Source of the DNA: Hyphococcus luteus
GTDB taxonomy: Bacteria; Pseudomonadota; Alphaproteobacteria; Caulobacterales; Parvularculaceae
Reading direction: 5' to 3'
DNA: 64,000 nt
Assembly: GCF_002943565.1 (NCBI RefSeq)
Contig: NZ_PJCH01000017.1
Coordinates: forward strand, 433,167 to 497,166
The position numbers were made by a program, and so were the translations under genes. The notes beneath the pieces were generated by a model, which saw nothing but the letters and a program-made list of their open reading frames with translations, had not been told where the DNA came from and ran no database searches. Shown here in pieces: positions 26,776 to 35,301 of the stretch (position 1 is the stretch's first letter; each line of letters opens with the position of its first letter).

Positions 26776-29448
26776 ATGCAAGTTGTCATCGTCGAATCCC
26801 CCTCCAAAGCGAAGACCATCAACAAATATCTGGGGTCCGGCTATAAAGTGCTCGCCTCTTACGGGCACATTCGCGACTTGCCCTCGAAGGACGGGTCGGT
26901 GAAGCCGGACCAGGATTTCGAGATGGTCTGGGAGCTCGACGCCAAATCGAAAAAGCGGGTGAACGACATCGCCGCCGCCGTGAAAGGCGCGGACCGGCTG
27001 GTGCTCGCCACTGACCCCGACCGCGAGGGCGAGGCGATTTCCTGGCATCTTCTCGAAACGCTGGCTGACAAAAAAGCGCTGAAAGACATCAAAATCGACC
27101 GGGTGGCGTTCAACGCCATCACCAAGAAGTCGGTCGAAGAGGCGATGGCCCATCCCCGCCAAATCGACGAAAACCTGGTCGACGCCTATCTCGCGCGCCG
27201 CGCCCTCGACTATCTCGTGGGCTTTACGCTGTCGCCGGTGCTGTGGCGCAAGCTGCCGGGCTCGCGCTCGGCGGGACGCGTGCAGTCGGTGGCGCTGCGG
27301 CTCATCTGCGACCGCGAACTCGAGATCGAGACGTTCATCCCTCAGGAATACTGGACGGTGAAGGCGCAGGCGGTTTCCGGGGATTCATCGCCCTTCGAAG
27401 CGCGGCTTGTCCTTCATGAAGGCGAGAAGGTCCAGAAATTCACCCTCGGCGACGAAGCCGCGGCCATGGGCGCCAAAAAGGCGGTCGAGGCGGCGAGCTT
27501 TACGGTCGACGCGGTCGAGGCCAAGCCAGGCCGGCGCAACCCGCCGCCGCCCTTCACCACCTCGACCCTGCAACAAGAAGCCTCGAGGAAACTCGGCTTC
27601 AACGCCCAGCGCACCATGCGCACGGCGCAAAGCCTTTATGAAGGCGTCGAGATCGGCGGCGAGACCACAGGCCTCATTACCTATATGCGGACCGACGGCA
27701 TCGACATGGCGCCCGAAGCCGTTTCCGATGCAAGAAAGGCCGTCGGCTCGAAATTCGGCAAGGACTACGTCCCGGACTCCGCACGGGTTTACAAGTCGAA
27801 AGCCAAGAACGCGCAGGAAGCCCACGAATGCATCCGTCCCACCGCTTTCGACCGCTCGCCGGACAAGGTGCGCGGGCTTAGCGACGACGAATACAGACTT
27901 TACGAACTGATCTGGAAGCGCGCCATCGCGAGCCAGATGGAATCGGCGCGGCTTGAAAACACCACCATCGATCTTCTCTCCGCGGACAAGAAGACAGGGC
28001 TCCGCGCCACCGGCTCGGTCATTCTCTTCGACGGCTTTCTCGCGCTTTACGAAGAAGGCCGGGACGATCCGGAAGCGGAAGAAGGCGGCGGCGTGTTGCC
28101 GAAGCTGACCAAAGGCGAGAAAGCCGGCGTTTCCGAGGTGGCGGCGGACCAGCATTTCACCCAGCCGCCGCCGCGCTTTTCCGAAGCGAGCCTCGTCAAA
28201 CGCCTTGAAGAACTCGGCATCGGCCGGCCCTCGACCTACGCCTCGATCCTCTCGGTGTTGCGCGACCGCGGTTATGTCACCATGGACAAGAACCGCTTCA
28301 TCCCGGATTCGAAGGGCCGCATCGTCACCGCCTTTCTCGAAAACTATTTCAAGAAATATGTGGAATACGACTTCACCGCGGACCTCGAGGAAAGCCTCGA
28401 CGAAATCTCCGCGGGCGAAGGCGACTGGAAAGAATTTCTGCGCGCCTTCTGGTCTGAGTTTCACGCCGCCGTCGAAGACATCGGCGATCTGCGCATTTCC
28501 GAAGTGCTCGATGCCCTCAATGAATCCCTCGGGCCGCTGATCTTTCCGAAAAAGGAAGACGGCTCCGATCCGCGCGCCTGTCCGCAATGCGACAACGGGC
28601 AATTGTCTTTGAAGACCGGCAAGTTCGGCGCCTTTATCGGCTGTTCGAACTATCCGGACTGCACATACACCCGCCAGCTCTCCGCGCTCGGCGAAGGCGA
28701 AGACGGCACCGAATCCGGCGATAAGCTTTTGGGACAGGACCCAGACACCGGCATGGATGTCTGGCTGAAAGTCGGCCGCTTCGGCCCTTACTTCCAACTC
28801 GGCGAGCAGGAAAAAGGCTCGAAGGAAAAACCGAAACGCGCGGGGCTTCCGAAGACCTGGTCCGTCGATGACGTGGATCTCGAAAAAGCGCTGATGATGC
28901 TGTCCCTGCCCCGCGAAGTCGGCCCGCATCCGGAAGATGGGGAAGTCATCGAGGCCGGGCTCGGCCGCTACGGGCCTTTCGTGAAACACGGCAAGATCTA
29001 CGCGAACCTGCCGAGCATCGACGATGTGTTCGAGGTCGGCCTCAACCGCGCCGTGACCCTGATCGCGGAAAAGAAAGCCAATCCCCGCGCCGGGCGCGGC
29101 CAGGCGGCGAAGCCCTTAAAAGAACTCGGCGAACATCCGGAAACCGGCGATCCGGTGAACGTCATGAACGGACGTTATGGGCCTTATGTGAAACACCAGA
29201 AAACCAACGCCACCCTGCCGAACGGAACCGAGCCTGAAAAAGTCACCCTGGAACAGGCGCTGGAGCTGATCGCCGCCAAAGAGAAAAAGCCGGCGAAGAA
29301 AAAGGCCAAGAAGAAAGCGGCCAAGAAAAAGACGACGAAGAAGACCGCGACCAAGAAAAAAGCGGCGACGAAGAAAACCGCGGCCAAGAAGGCGCCCGCG
29401 AAGAAAAAAGCCCCCGCCAAAAAGAAAACCACGAAAAAGAAAGCCTGA
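26776..29448 (+). CDS. topA: DNA topoisomerase I
   Basis: 890 residues. Toprim domain from VVIVESPSKAKTINKYLG with DPDREGEAISWHL; GSRSAGRVQSVALRL; active-site Tyr in GLITYMRTDG; VKRLEELGIGRPSTYASI. A C4 zinc ribbon (CPQCDNGQLS to CSNYPDC) and repeated RYGPFVKHGK / RYGPYVKHQK topoisomerase C-terminal repeats follow. The end is a roughly 55-residue Lys/Ala tail typical of alphaproteobacteria. It relaxes negative supercoils. Confidence 0.97.
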   Translation: MQVVIVESPSKAKTINKYLGSGYKVLASYGHIRDLPSKDGSVKPDQDFEMVWELDAKSKKRVNDIAAAVKGADRLVLATDPDREGEAISWHLLETLADKKALKDIKIDRVAFNAITKKSVEEAMAHPRQIDENLVDAYLARRALDYLVGFTLSPVLWRKLPGSRSAGRVQSVALRLICDRELEIETFIPQEYWTVKAQAVSGDSSPFEARLVLHEGEKVQKFTLGDEAAAMGAKKAVEAASFTVDAVEAKPGRRNPPPPFTTSTLQQEASRKLGFNAQRTMRTAQSLYEGVEIGGETTGLITYMRTDGIDMAPEAVSDARKAVGSKFGKDYVPDSARVYKSKAKNAQEAHECIRPTAFDRSPDKVRGLSDDEYRLYELIWKRAIASQMESARLENTTIDLLSADKKTGLRATGSVILFDGFLALYEEGRDDPEAEEGGGVLPKLTKGEKAGVSEVAADQHFTQPPPRFSEASLVKRLEELGIGRPSTYASILSVLRDRGYVTMDKNRFIPDSKGRIVTAFLENYFKKYVEYDFTADLEESLDEISAGEGDWKEFLRAFWSEFHAAVEDIGDLRISEVLDALNESLGPLIFPKKEDGSDPRACPQCDNGQLSLKTGKFGAFIGCSNYPDCTYTRQLSALGEGEDGTESGDKLLGQDPDTGMDVWLKVGRFGPYFQLGEQEKGSKEKPKRAGLPKTWSVDDVDLEKALMMLSLPREVGPHPEDGEVIEAGLGRYGPFVKHGKIYANLPSIDDVFEVGLNRAVTLIAEKKANPRAGRGQAAKPLKELGEHPETGDPVNVMNGRYGPYVKHQKTNATLPNGTEPEKVTLEQALELIAAKEKKPAKKKAKKKAAKKKTTKKTATKKKAATKKTAAKKAPAKKKAPAKKKTTKKKA

Positions 29449-29472
29449 CTCTCGGCTTCACGTGCTTTACGT

Positions 29473-30360
29473 TCAGGCGCCGTCGCGCCCCGCAACCGCG
29501 CTAAGCTTTTCCGGATTGCGCACGACATAAAGGGCGGCGATTTTTCCGTCCTTCACGTCGATGCTCATGGTCTGGTCCAGCGTTCCGTCTGCATAAGTCA
29601 GTATGGCGGGCAATGTATTGATGCGGCCAAACTCGGCGCGCATGGAAATGCCTTCGGCATTCGCTTTTTTGAAAACGCCCGCGAAAAACCGGGCGACTCG
29701 TTCGGCGCCGTAAATAGGATTGAGCGCCGCAATCTTCACTCCGCCGCCGTCGGCATAGGCCACGGCGTCGTCGGCGAGCATATGCTTCAGCGCCGTAATG
29801 TCGCCGCTCGCCGTGGCCGCCGCGAACTGCGCCAGCAAGGCCTCGTGCTGCTTGGCAGGCGCCTTAGAATCCGGGCGCTCCGAACGAACCGCCTTGCGGG
29901 CCCGGGCAGCAAGCTGGCGACAGGCCGCTTCCGTCTTGTCCAGCGCCTCGGCGACGGCGCCGTATGACGCGCCGAAAACATCATGCAGGAGAAAAGCCGC
30001 GCGTTCGGGCGGGGACAACCTTTCGAGCGTCAAGAGAAGCGCGAATGAAAGATCGTCCGCAAACTCCAGCATGGTTTCCGGCGTCATGGCGTCGGTGTCG
30101 ACGACCGGCTCCGGCAGCCAGGGGCCGACATAACGCTCCCGGCGTCTTTGCGCCGACTTTAAGCGGTCGAGACATAAACGCGTCACGATGGTGACGAGGT
30201 AGCCTTCGGCGGAGCGAATATCGGTTTCCCGCGCCTGCGAGAATCTGAGCCACGCATCCTGAAGGGTGTCTTCCGCGTCGCTCATCGAGCCGAGCATGCG
30301 ATAGGCAAGCCCCAGCAACCGGCCGCGATGTGAAACGAATGTGTCTTCCCGGCGCGTCAT
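29473..30360 (-). CDS. ECF41-family sigma factor with fused SnoaL-like C-terminal domain
   Basis: 295 residues. Region 2 is VSHRGRLLGLAYRMLGSMSD with EDTLQDAWLRF; region 4 is LSPPERAAFLLHDVFGASYG followed by VAEALDKTEAACRQLAARA. The linker WLPEP, the C-terminal DGGG (YADGGGVK) and the terminal NPEKL are the hallmark motifs of ECF41 proteins, whose C-terminal SnoaL-like domain takes the role of an anti-sigma factor. Its ATG overlaps the stop of the AhpD-like gene by four bases. It is last in a three-gene operon that starts at an ECF41-type promoter (31299-31325). Confidence 0.92.
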   Translation of the reverse strand: MTRREDTFVSHRGRLLGLAYRMLGSMSDAEDTLQDAWLRFSQARETDIRSAEGYLVTIVTRLCLDRLKSAQRRRERYVGPWLPEPVVDTDAMTPETMLEFADDLSFALLLTLERLSPPERAAFLLHDVFGASYGAVAEALDKTEAACRQLAARARKAVRSERPDSKAPAKQHEALLAQFAAATASGDITALKHMLADDAVAYADGGGVKIAALNPIYGAERVARFFAGVFKKANAEGISMRAEFGRINTLPAILTYADGTLDQTMSIDVKDGKIAALYVVRNPEKLSAVAGRDGA

Positions 30361-30902
30361 GCTGCGTGTTTGACAACCTCCACCGGCGCGCCTTCCACCG
30401 TCACCTGACGACATGTTTTTCCGAAGCCAAGACCGGCCTTGACCATGGGATAAAGCCGGCTCGCCTGCAGCGCAAAGGTCAAATCAACGATGCCGGCGTC
30501 GCCCCATTCACGGCGCGCCGCCTCGCGAGCGGCGTCGTCCCCGCCATTTCGCCAAAGCACGGCATCGGCGAAATCAAAAGCGATGCGCACGGCGGGCGAC
30601 ATGGCGTCGGCGTCTCGCTGCAATATGGCCGAAAGATCCGCCGCATCGACCCCGGCGTCTTGCGCCATGCTTACGATTAGCTGAACGCACGGCCCGCAAT
30701 CCTCCGCCAGCACGCCGCATAAGCGCGCCGCGAACAACGCTTCCGCCGGCGCGCTTTCGCCCTGCCGCGCCATGGCGCCGACGCGATTGAATCTGAAAAA
30801 CGCGGCCGGGGACACATCCAGCAAGTACCGCATATAGGAAACGTCATAATCATATCGACGCTCGAAGCGGCTTATCATTTTCGACGCCAGAAATTTAAGC
30901 AT
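30357..30902 (-). CDS. Carboxymuconolactone decarboxylase/AhpD-like protein
   Basis: 181 residues. The redox motif Cys-Gly-Pro-Cys is in LAEDCGPCVQLIVSMAQDAG, the place of the CxxC in AhpD-like proteins, with a helical surround (LFAARLCGVLA, ARREWGDAGIVDLTFALQAS). Genes of this family are the most common partner of ECF41 sigma factors, so it is the probable main target of the regulon. Its start overlaps the membrane protein gene by eight bases and its stop overlaps the sigma factor start. Confidence 0.8.
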   Translation of the reverse strand: MLKFLASKMISRFERRYDYDVSYMRYLLDVSPAAFFRFNRVGAMARQGESAPAEALFAARLCGVLAEDCGPCVQLIVSMAQDAGVDAADLSAILQRDADAMSPAVRIAFDFADAVLWRNGGDDAAREAARREWGDAGIVDLTFALQASRLYPMVKAGLGFGKTCRQVTVEGAPVEVVKHAA

Positions 30903-31275
30903 GATTTTCTCCTTTTCCCGGCAGCGCAACCCACAAGGAAAGAAACGCCGGAATGACAATGCCGGCCAGTTCGAACAAAGGATAATGAGCATGTCCGCCC
31001 AAAAGGCCGGCGACATGGACGGCGCCGTGCCCGGCAAGAAAACCGGCGCCGGCGAGCGCCGCCGGCCAATAACGCGCGCGCCAGGCGCGCGCCGCGAGCC
31101 CCAGCCCGGCCACGGAAAACGCAATACCCACATCCCAGATGAAATGGGGATTGAAAGGACCGGTGTCCGATGCTCCCGGCGCGGTTTCGTACCAGCCGCC
31201 GGCGTTCGCAATCATGAAAAGCCCGTTGCCGATCGCCGTCGCGGCAAGCGCCGCGGCAAGCCATTTCTTCACCAT
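30895..31275 (-). CDS. Small four-helix membrane protein in the ECF41 operon
   Basis: 126 residues. The start MVKKWLAAAL has GGAGG five bases upstream and is preferred over an ATG 12 bases earlier. Hydrophobic segments: WLAAALAATAIGNGLFMIA, FIWDVGIAFSVAGLGLAARA, WPAALAGAGFLAGHGAVHVA, LFELAGIVIPAFLSLWVAL. Histidines occur in the third segment and loop (GHGAVHVAGLLGGHAHY). No family recognised. As first gene after the ECF41-type promoter it could be a sensor or a redox partner; this is inference. Confidence 0.7.
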   Translation of the reverse strand: MVKKWLAAALAATAIGNGLFMIANAGGWYETAPGASDTGPFNPHFIWDVGIAFSVAGLGLAARAWRARYWPAALAGAGFLAGHGAVHVAGLLGGHAHYPLFELAGIVIPAFLSLWVALPGKGENHA

Positions 31276-31298
31276 CTTCGCCTCCATTTTGAGAACAA

Positions 31299-31325
31299 GA
31301 CGAGACGGCGCGGCCGTTTGTGACA
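31299..31325 (-). promoter_or_regulatory. ECF41-type promoter
   Basis: On the minus strand TGTCACA (31325-31319), a 16-base spacer and CGTC (31302-31299) match the reported ECF41 consensus TGTCACA-N16-CGTC exactly. The start codon of the first operon gene is 23 bases further on, with GGAGG between, so the leader would be short. The sigma factor at the operon end would then control itself. Confidence 0.8.
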
Positions 31326-31545
31326 GAGTGCTTTCGAATTTCTTCAAGGCGCCGGCCTCACATATCCTAACTTGCTGTTACTCCTGAATTTATCCCACTC
31401 ACGCAGGCCAGAAAAATTCACACGCTGTTCGCGAAACTATCGCCGAACCGTCATCAATTCCCCCTATCCCGCGCGGCGAGACGGCACGCCCCGACTGCCT
31501 CGTTTGGCCGTCTCACTTGATCAAACCCGACTGAGGAGTTTGCCC

Positions 31546-32022
31546 ATGCCCCGCGCCTTAACGCTCATCTCAACTCTTGCCTTCTGCGCGCCTGCCTTCG
31601 CGCAGGACGGGACCGAAATCGCCATGGAGGACGTGCCGGATCTCGTCCTCGACACGGCCATGAACACCGCGCCCGGCGTCGACTTCGACCGCGTCAGCAT
31701 CGAAGTCGAAAACGGCGTCGCCATCTATGAATTCGAAGCGAAAGACCACAATGGATGCCACATCGAAATCGACGTGACCGAAGACGGCCGACTCGAAGAA
31801 ATCGAAATGGAAGTCTCCATGGAAGACGTTCCGGAGGCCGTTGCAACAACACTGCAAAGAGAAGCGCCCGGATTCCGCGCCGACTACATCGAACTCTCCG
31901 TTCGCGATGGCGGCGGCGTTTACGTATACGAGTTCGAAGGCGACGTTGATGGCGCGGCTGTCGACATCGAGATCGCCGAAAACGGGGAGCTGCTTGTCCT
32001 TTCCGACGATTATTCGAGTTAA
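31546..32022 (+). CDS. Exported two-repeat PepSY-like protein
   Basis: 158 residues with a signal peptide (RALTLISTLAFCAPAFA) and GAGGAG ahead of the ATG. The mature part is two PepSY-like units: MEDVPDLVLDTAMNTAPG with VAIYEFEAKDHNGCHIEIDV, then MEDVPEAVATTLQREAPG with VYVYEFEGDVDGAAVDIEIA. It is strongly acidic. PepSY-like domains are found in peptidase inhibitors and metal or calcium-binding periplasmic proteins. Monocistronic; the 90-base repeat after it is family 1. Confidence 0.7.
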   Translation: MPRALTLISTLAFCAPAFAQDGTEIAMEDVPDLVLDTAMNTAPGVDFDRVSIEVENGVAIYEFEAKDHNGCHIEIDVTEDGRLEEIEMEVSMEDVPEAVATTLQREAPGFRADYIELSVRDGGGVYVYEFEGDVDGAAVDIEIAENGELLVLSDDYSS

Positions 32023-32059
32023 ATCAAAGCCTTTCCGGCGGCGGGAAAAGCCACCAAAG

Positions 32060-32150
32060 CTTCATCCTGAGGAGCAAAAAATCCTTCGCCCTTCGAGACG
32101 GCGCCAAAGCGCCTCCTCAGGGTGAAGGATTTTTTGCGTCTCGAAGGATC
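32060..32150. repeat. Mosaic palindromic intergenic repeat, family 1 copy 2
   Basis: Arm B (CTTCATCCTGAGGAGC, 32060-32075), arm C (AAAAAATCCTTC) and arm A (CCTTCGAGACG, 32090-32100) are followed by near-B', C' (GAAGGATTTTTT) and A' (CGTCTCGAAGG, 32137-32147), all three in the same order. The arms therefore interleave, as in the copy at 7101-7200, where A comes first. Confidence 0.8.
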
Positions 32151-32235
32151 GGCGCATTTTCCGCGGCCGCTTTAAGACTCCCGTATCCTTCTCTCGCTTT
32201 AACCGGATCGATTGCGTAGCATCCGGGGAATGAGC

Positions 32236-32838
32236 ATGAGGCGGATCGTAAATGTCGCCGCCCGTTTCTGGGCCGCAGGCGCGTTGTCGGCGCTCGCCGC
32301 CGCCTGCGCCTCGTCCCCGTCATCGCGCGGCGGCGCCTTTCCCGATCAGTTTTCCTCGCTCTCCCTGTGCCGCGGCGTCGTCATTTCCAACGCGCCCGCA
32401 ACGGACACGAGCCGGCGCATTGCGAATTTCGACCCGCAAGCAAGCGTCAGGGGAAAGCGGCTCTTGCGCGCGCCGGTCAAGTCTTGCGTCTCCTCCGGCT
32501 TCGGGCCGCGACGCGGCGGCGCGGGGTCCTTCCATTACGGGCTCGATCTTTACACCGGGCGTCCGGCGCTCATTGGCGCCGGCGGCGACGGCGTCGTCGA
32601 GTCTGTGGGCTCCCTGCGCGGCTATGGCCGGACGGTCCTCATCAATCATGGCGGCGGGGTGAAAACCCGCTATGCGCATCTCTCCCGTTATGAGCGGGGC
32701 CTTAAACCCGGCATGCGGGTGCGGCTCGGCCAGCCCATCGGGCGCACCGGCGACACCGGCAACGCCACGGCGGTGCATCTCCATTACGAGATCATTGTCG
32801 ACGGCAAGCGCCACAACCCTTTGACTGTGGGAGGGTAA
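32236..32838 (+). CDS. M23 (LytM) family lipoprotein
   Basis: 200 residues. Lipoprotein signal ending AALAAAC; the GGGGA ribosome-binding site favours the MRRIVNV start over an ATG six bases upstream. The peptidase domain has SSGFGPRRGG, the zinc motif FHYGLDLY (H-x3-D) and HLHYEI (HxH). The middle zinc-site motif, HLSRYE, follows RYAH. All zinc ligands are present, so it may be an active DD- or endopeptidase of peptidoglycan, or an EnvC-like activator. Confidence 0.88.
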   Translation: MRRIVNVAARFWAAGALSALAAACASSPSSRGGAFPDQFSSLSLCRGVVISNAPATDTSRRIANFDPQASVRGKRLLRAPVKSCVSSGFGPRRGGAGSFHYGLDLYTGRPALIGAGGDGVVESVGSLRGYGRTVLINHGGGVKTRYAHLSRYERGLKPGMRVRLGQPIGRTGDTGNATAVHLHYEIIVDGKRHNPLTVGG

Positions 32839-32910
32839 TAGCGTTCGCGCTGCCTGCCAAACCATGCTACCGAATGGGTGTTTCTATAAACGCTCTATGA
32901 AAGACGTCAT

Positions 32911-35256
32911 TTGGCCAAACGCGCAAAACCCTCTTCGCCCCGCAAATCCGGCGGCCTTCCCTCGAAAAAAGACATCATCGCCTATCTGGAAAACGCCGAT
33001 GGCGAAACCGCGCGGCGCGATATTGCGCGGGCGTTCGGGGTCAAGGGCGAGGCGCGGGCCGACCTGCGCGCCCTCCTCAAAGAGATGGACGCGGACGGAT
33101 CGATCAATGTGAAAGGCGGCAAGCGCATCGAACGCGCGGACACGCTGCCGCCCGTGGCGCCCATCGACGTCATGTCCGTCGACGATGACGGCGATCTTCT
33201 GTGCATGCCGGCGAACTGGCGCGGCGAAACCGAGCCGCCCATGATCCGCCTGTCGGCGCGGCGCGCGGCGAAAGTAAAGCCGCCCCCCGGCGTCGGCGAC
33301 CGCCTTCTCGCACGGCTCTTCCCGGCGGGCGACGACGGTTACGACGCCAGCGTCATCAAGGCCATTGGCAAAGGCGCGCACCGTTTTCTTGCGGTCTATC
33401 GCGAAAGACGGCGCGGCGGAGTCGCCGAACCGGTGGAGCGCCGGGCGCGCGACACTTTCACCATCGACGAAGGCGACGCTCACGGCGCCAAGGATGGCGA
33501 TCTCGTCTGGGTGGAAACCAAGAACAAGCGCGGCTATGGGCCGAAAAAAGCGCGCATCCGCTCCATCGCCGGGCATATCGACGACAAGCACGCTTTTTCC
33601 CTGATCGCCCTCGCCAATCACGGCATCCCCACGGATTTTCCACCCGAAGTTCTCGCAGAAGCAGAAAAAGCGAAGCTTCCCGATCTCGGCGAGCGCACCG
33701 ACCTGCGCGCAACGCCTCTGATCACCATCGATCCGGCGGATGCGAAAGACCATGATGACGCGGTGTTCGCGAAAGCCGACGACGATCCGGACAATCAAGG
33801 CGGCTTTCGCGTCACCGTCGCCATCGCCGATGTGAGCTATTTCGTAAAGCCGGACTCCGCTCTCGACAAGGAGGCGCTGAAACGCGGCAACTCAACCTAT
33901 CTGCCCGACCGCGTCGTGCCGATGCTGCCAGAGCGGCTGTCAAACGATCTGTGTTCCTTAAAACCGGATGTGGACCGGCCCTGCCTTGCTGTCGAGATGG
34001 TGATCACGGCAGGCGGCGTTAAAAAAAGCCACCGTTTCATGCGCGCCATGATGCGCTCTCATGCGCGGCTTTCTTATGAGGACGCGCAGGCGATCAGCGA
34101 AGGCGGCAAGGCTTCGAAAGAGCTGAAGAGCGTCGTCACGCATCTTTACGACGCGTTCCATGCGCGCATGAAAGAACGGGCGAAACGCGCGCCCCTCGAT
34201 CTCGACCTGCCCGAACGCAAGATCATTCTCGACGACAATGGCGACGTTGAAAAAGTCGTCAAGCGCGAGCGCTTCGACGCGCACCGGGTGATCGAGGAGT
34301 TTATGATCCTCGCCAATGTCGCCGCCGCCGAAGCGCTTGAGCGCGCCAGGACGCCGCTGATCTATCGCGTGCATGACGAGCCGGATGAAGAGAAGCTTGA
34401 GTCCGTGCGCGATTATCTCGACACGCTCGATTACTCGCTTTCAAAGGGTGCGGTGCGGCCGGCGAATTTCAACCAGCTTTTGAAAATCGCCGGAGAGCGC
34501 GACCAGAAAGAAATGGTCTCCGAAGTCGTCTTACGCTCCCAGAAACAGGCGATCTACGACACGGAAAATATTGGCCATTTCGGCATCAATCTCGGGCGCT
34601 ACACGCATTTCACCTCGCCCATCCGCCGTTACGCCGACCTCACCGTGCATCGCTCGCTCGTCAAAGCCTTCAAGCTCGGCCCCAACGGCCAGACCGAAAA
34701 AGAGGCGAAGGCGCTCCCCAAGATCGCCGAGACGATTTCCGATCTCGAACGCCGCTCCATCGCTGCGGAGCGCGAGTCGAACGACCGCTATCTCGCCGGC
34801 TATCTCGAAGACCGCGTTGGCGCCGAATTCGAAGCGCGCATTCGCGGCGTCACCAAATTCGGCCTCTTCGTCATGCTGGACGAGAGCGGCGCCGACGGCT
34901 TCATCCCCATGCGCTCCATCGGCGCCGAGCGCTACCGTTTCGAGGAGAAAGACCACGCCGTCATCGGCGAGACCACGGGCGGGATGTACCGCCTCGGCCA
35001 GGCGGTGAAGGTGAGGCTAGAGGAGGCCGCGCCGCTGACCGGCGGTCTTCGCTTCGAGATGCTCTCCGATCCCCTGCCCGGCGCGCCGAAACGCAAAGGC
35101 ACGGTCGGCCAACCGTCGAAGCCGGGCCACGGCCGGAAAGCGGCGGCGAAGAAGCGCGGCGCGTCAAAGGGAAAAGGCGCCAAGGCGGCCAAAGACAAAC
35201 CGGCAAACAAAAAGAAAAGGCGCAGCAAGGCGAACGCCAAGCCGCGGCGGGGTTAG
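32911..35256 (+). CDS. rnr: Ribonuclease R
   Basis: 781 residues from a TTG start, the first usable codon; the ribosome-binding site is weak. N-terminal winged helix (SKKDIIAYLENADGETARRD), cold-shock domains, RNB catalytic domain with IDPADAKDHDDAVFA (metal-binding Asp cluster), NSTYLPDRVVPMLPERLS and FTSPIRRYADLTVHR, then an S1 domain (FEARIRGVTKFGLFVML) and a Lys-rich tail. It is a 3'-5' exonuclease that degrades structured RNA. It faces convergent ptrB across a terminator. Confidence 0.96.
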   Translation: MAKRAKPSSPRKSGGLPSKKDIIAYLENADGETARRDIARAFGVKGEARADLRALLKEMDADGSINVKGGKRIERADTLPPVAPIDVMSVDDDGDLLCMPANWRGETEPPMIRLSARRAAKVKPPPGVGDRLLARLFPAGDDGYDASVIKAIGKGAHRFLAVYRERRRGGVAEPVERRARDTFTIDEGDAHGAKDGDLVWVETKNKRGYGPKKARIRSIAGHIDDKHAFSLIALANHGIPTDFPPEVLAEAEKAKLPDLGERTDLRATPLITIDPADAKDHDDAVFAKADDDPDNQGGFRVTVAIADVSYFVKPDSALDKEALKRGNSTYLPDRVVPMLPERLSNDLCSLKPDVDRPCLAVEMVITAGGVKKSHRFMRAMMRSHARLSYEDAQAISEGGKASKELKSVVTHLYDAFHARMKERAKRAPLDLDLPERKIILDDNGDVEKVVKRERFDAHRVIEEFMILANVAAAEALERARTPLIYRVHDEPDEEKLESVRDYLDTLDYSLSKGAVRPANFNQLLKIAGERDQKEMVSEVVLRSQKQAIYDTENIGHFGINLGRYTHFTSPIRRYADLTVHRSLVKAFKLGPNGQTEKEAKALPKIAETISDLERRSIAAERESNDRYLAGYLEDRVGAEFEARIRGVTKFGLFVMLDESGADGFIPMRSIGAERYRFEEKDHAVIGETTGGMYRLGQAVKVRLEEAAPLTGGLRFEMLSDPLPGAPKRKGTVGQPSKPGHGRKAAAKKRGASKGKGAKAAKDKPANKKKRRSKANAKPRRG

Positions 35257-35261
35257 CTTCT

Positions 35262-35293
35262 CCGCTCATCCCCGCCTGCGCGGGGATGAGCGG
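35262..35293. terminator. Perfect palindrome between convergent rnr and ptrB
   Basis: A 14-base perfect stem, CCGCTCATCCCCGC with GCGGGGATGAGCGG, loop CTGC. It lies six bases past the rnr stop and nine before the ptrB stop, so it can serve both genes. The core belongs to the REP-like family at 22322-22396. No T-run follows. Confidence 0.6.
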
Positions 35294-35301
35294 TTCGGAA
35301 A

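Noticed and set aside
27385..28989. 534-codon minus-strand open frame opposite topA
   Set aside because: topA has all family motifs in the other frame; the antisense protein has none.
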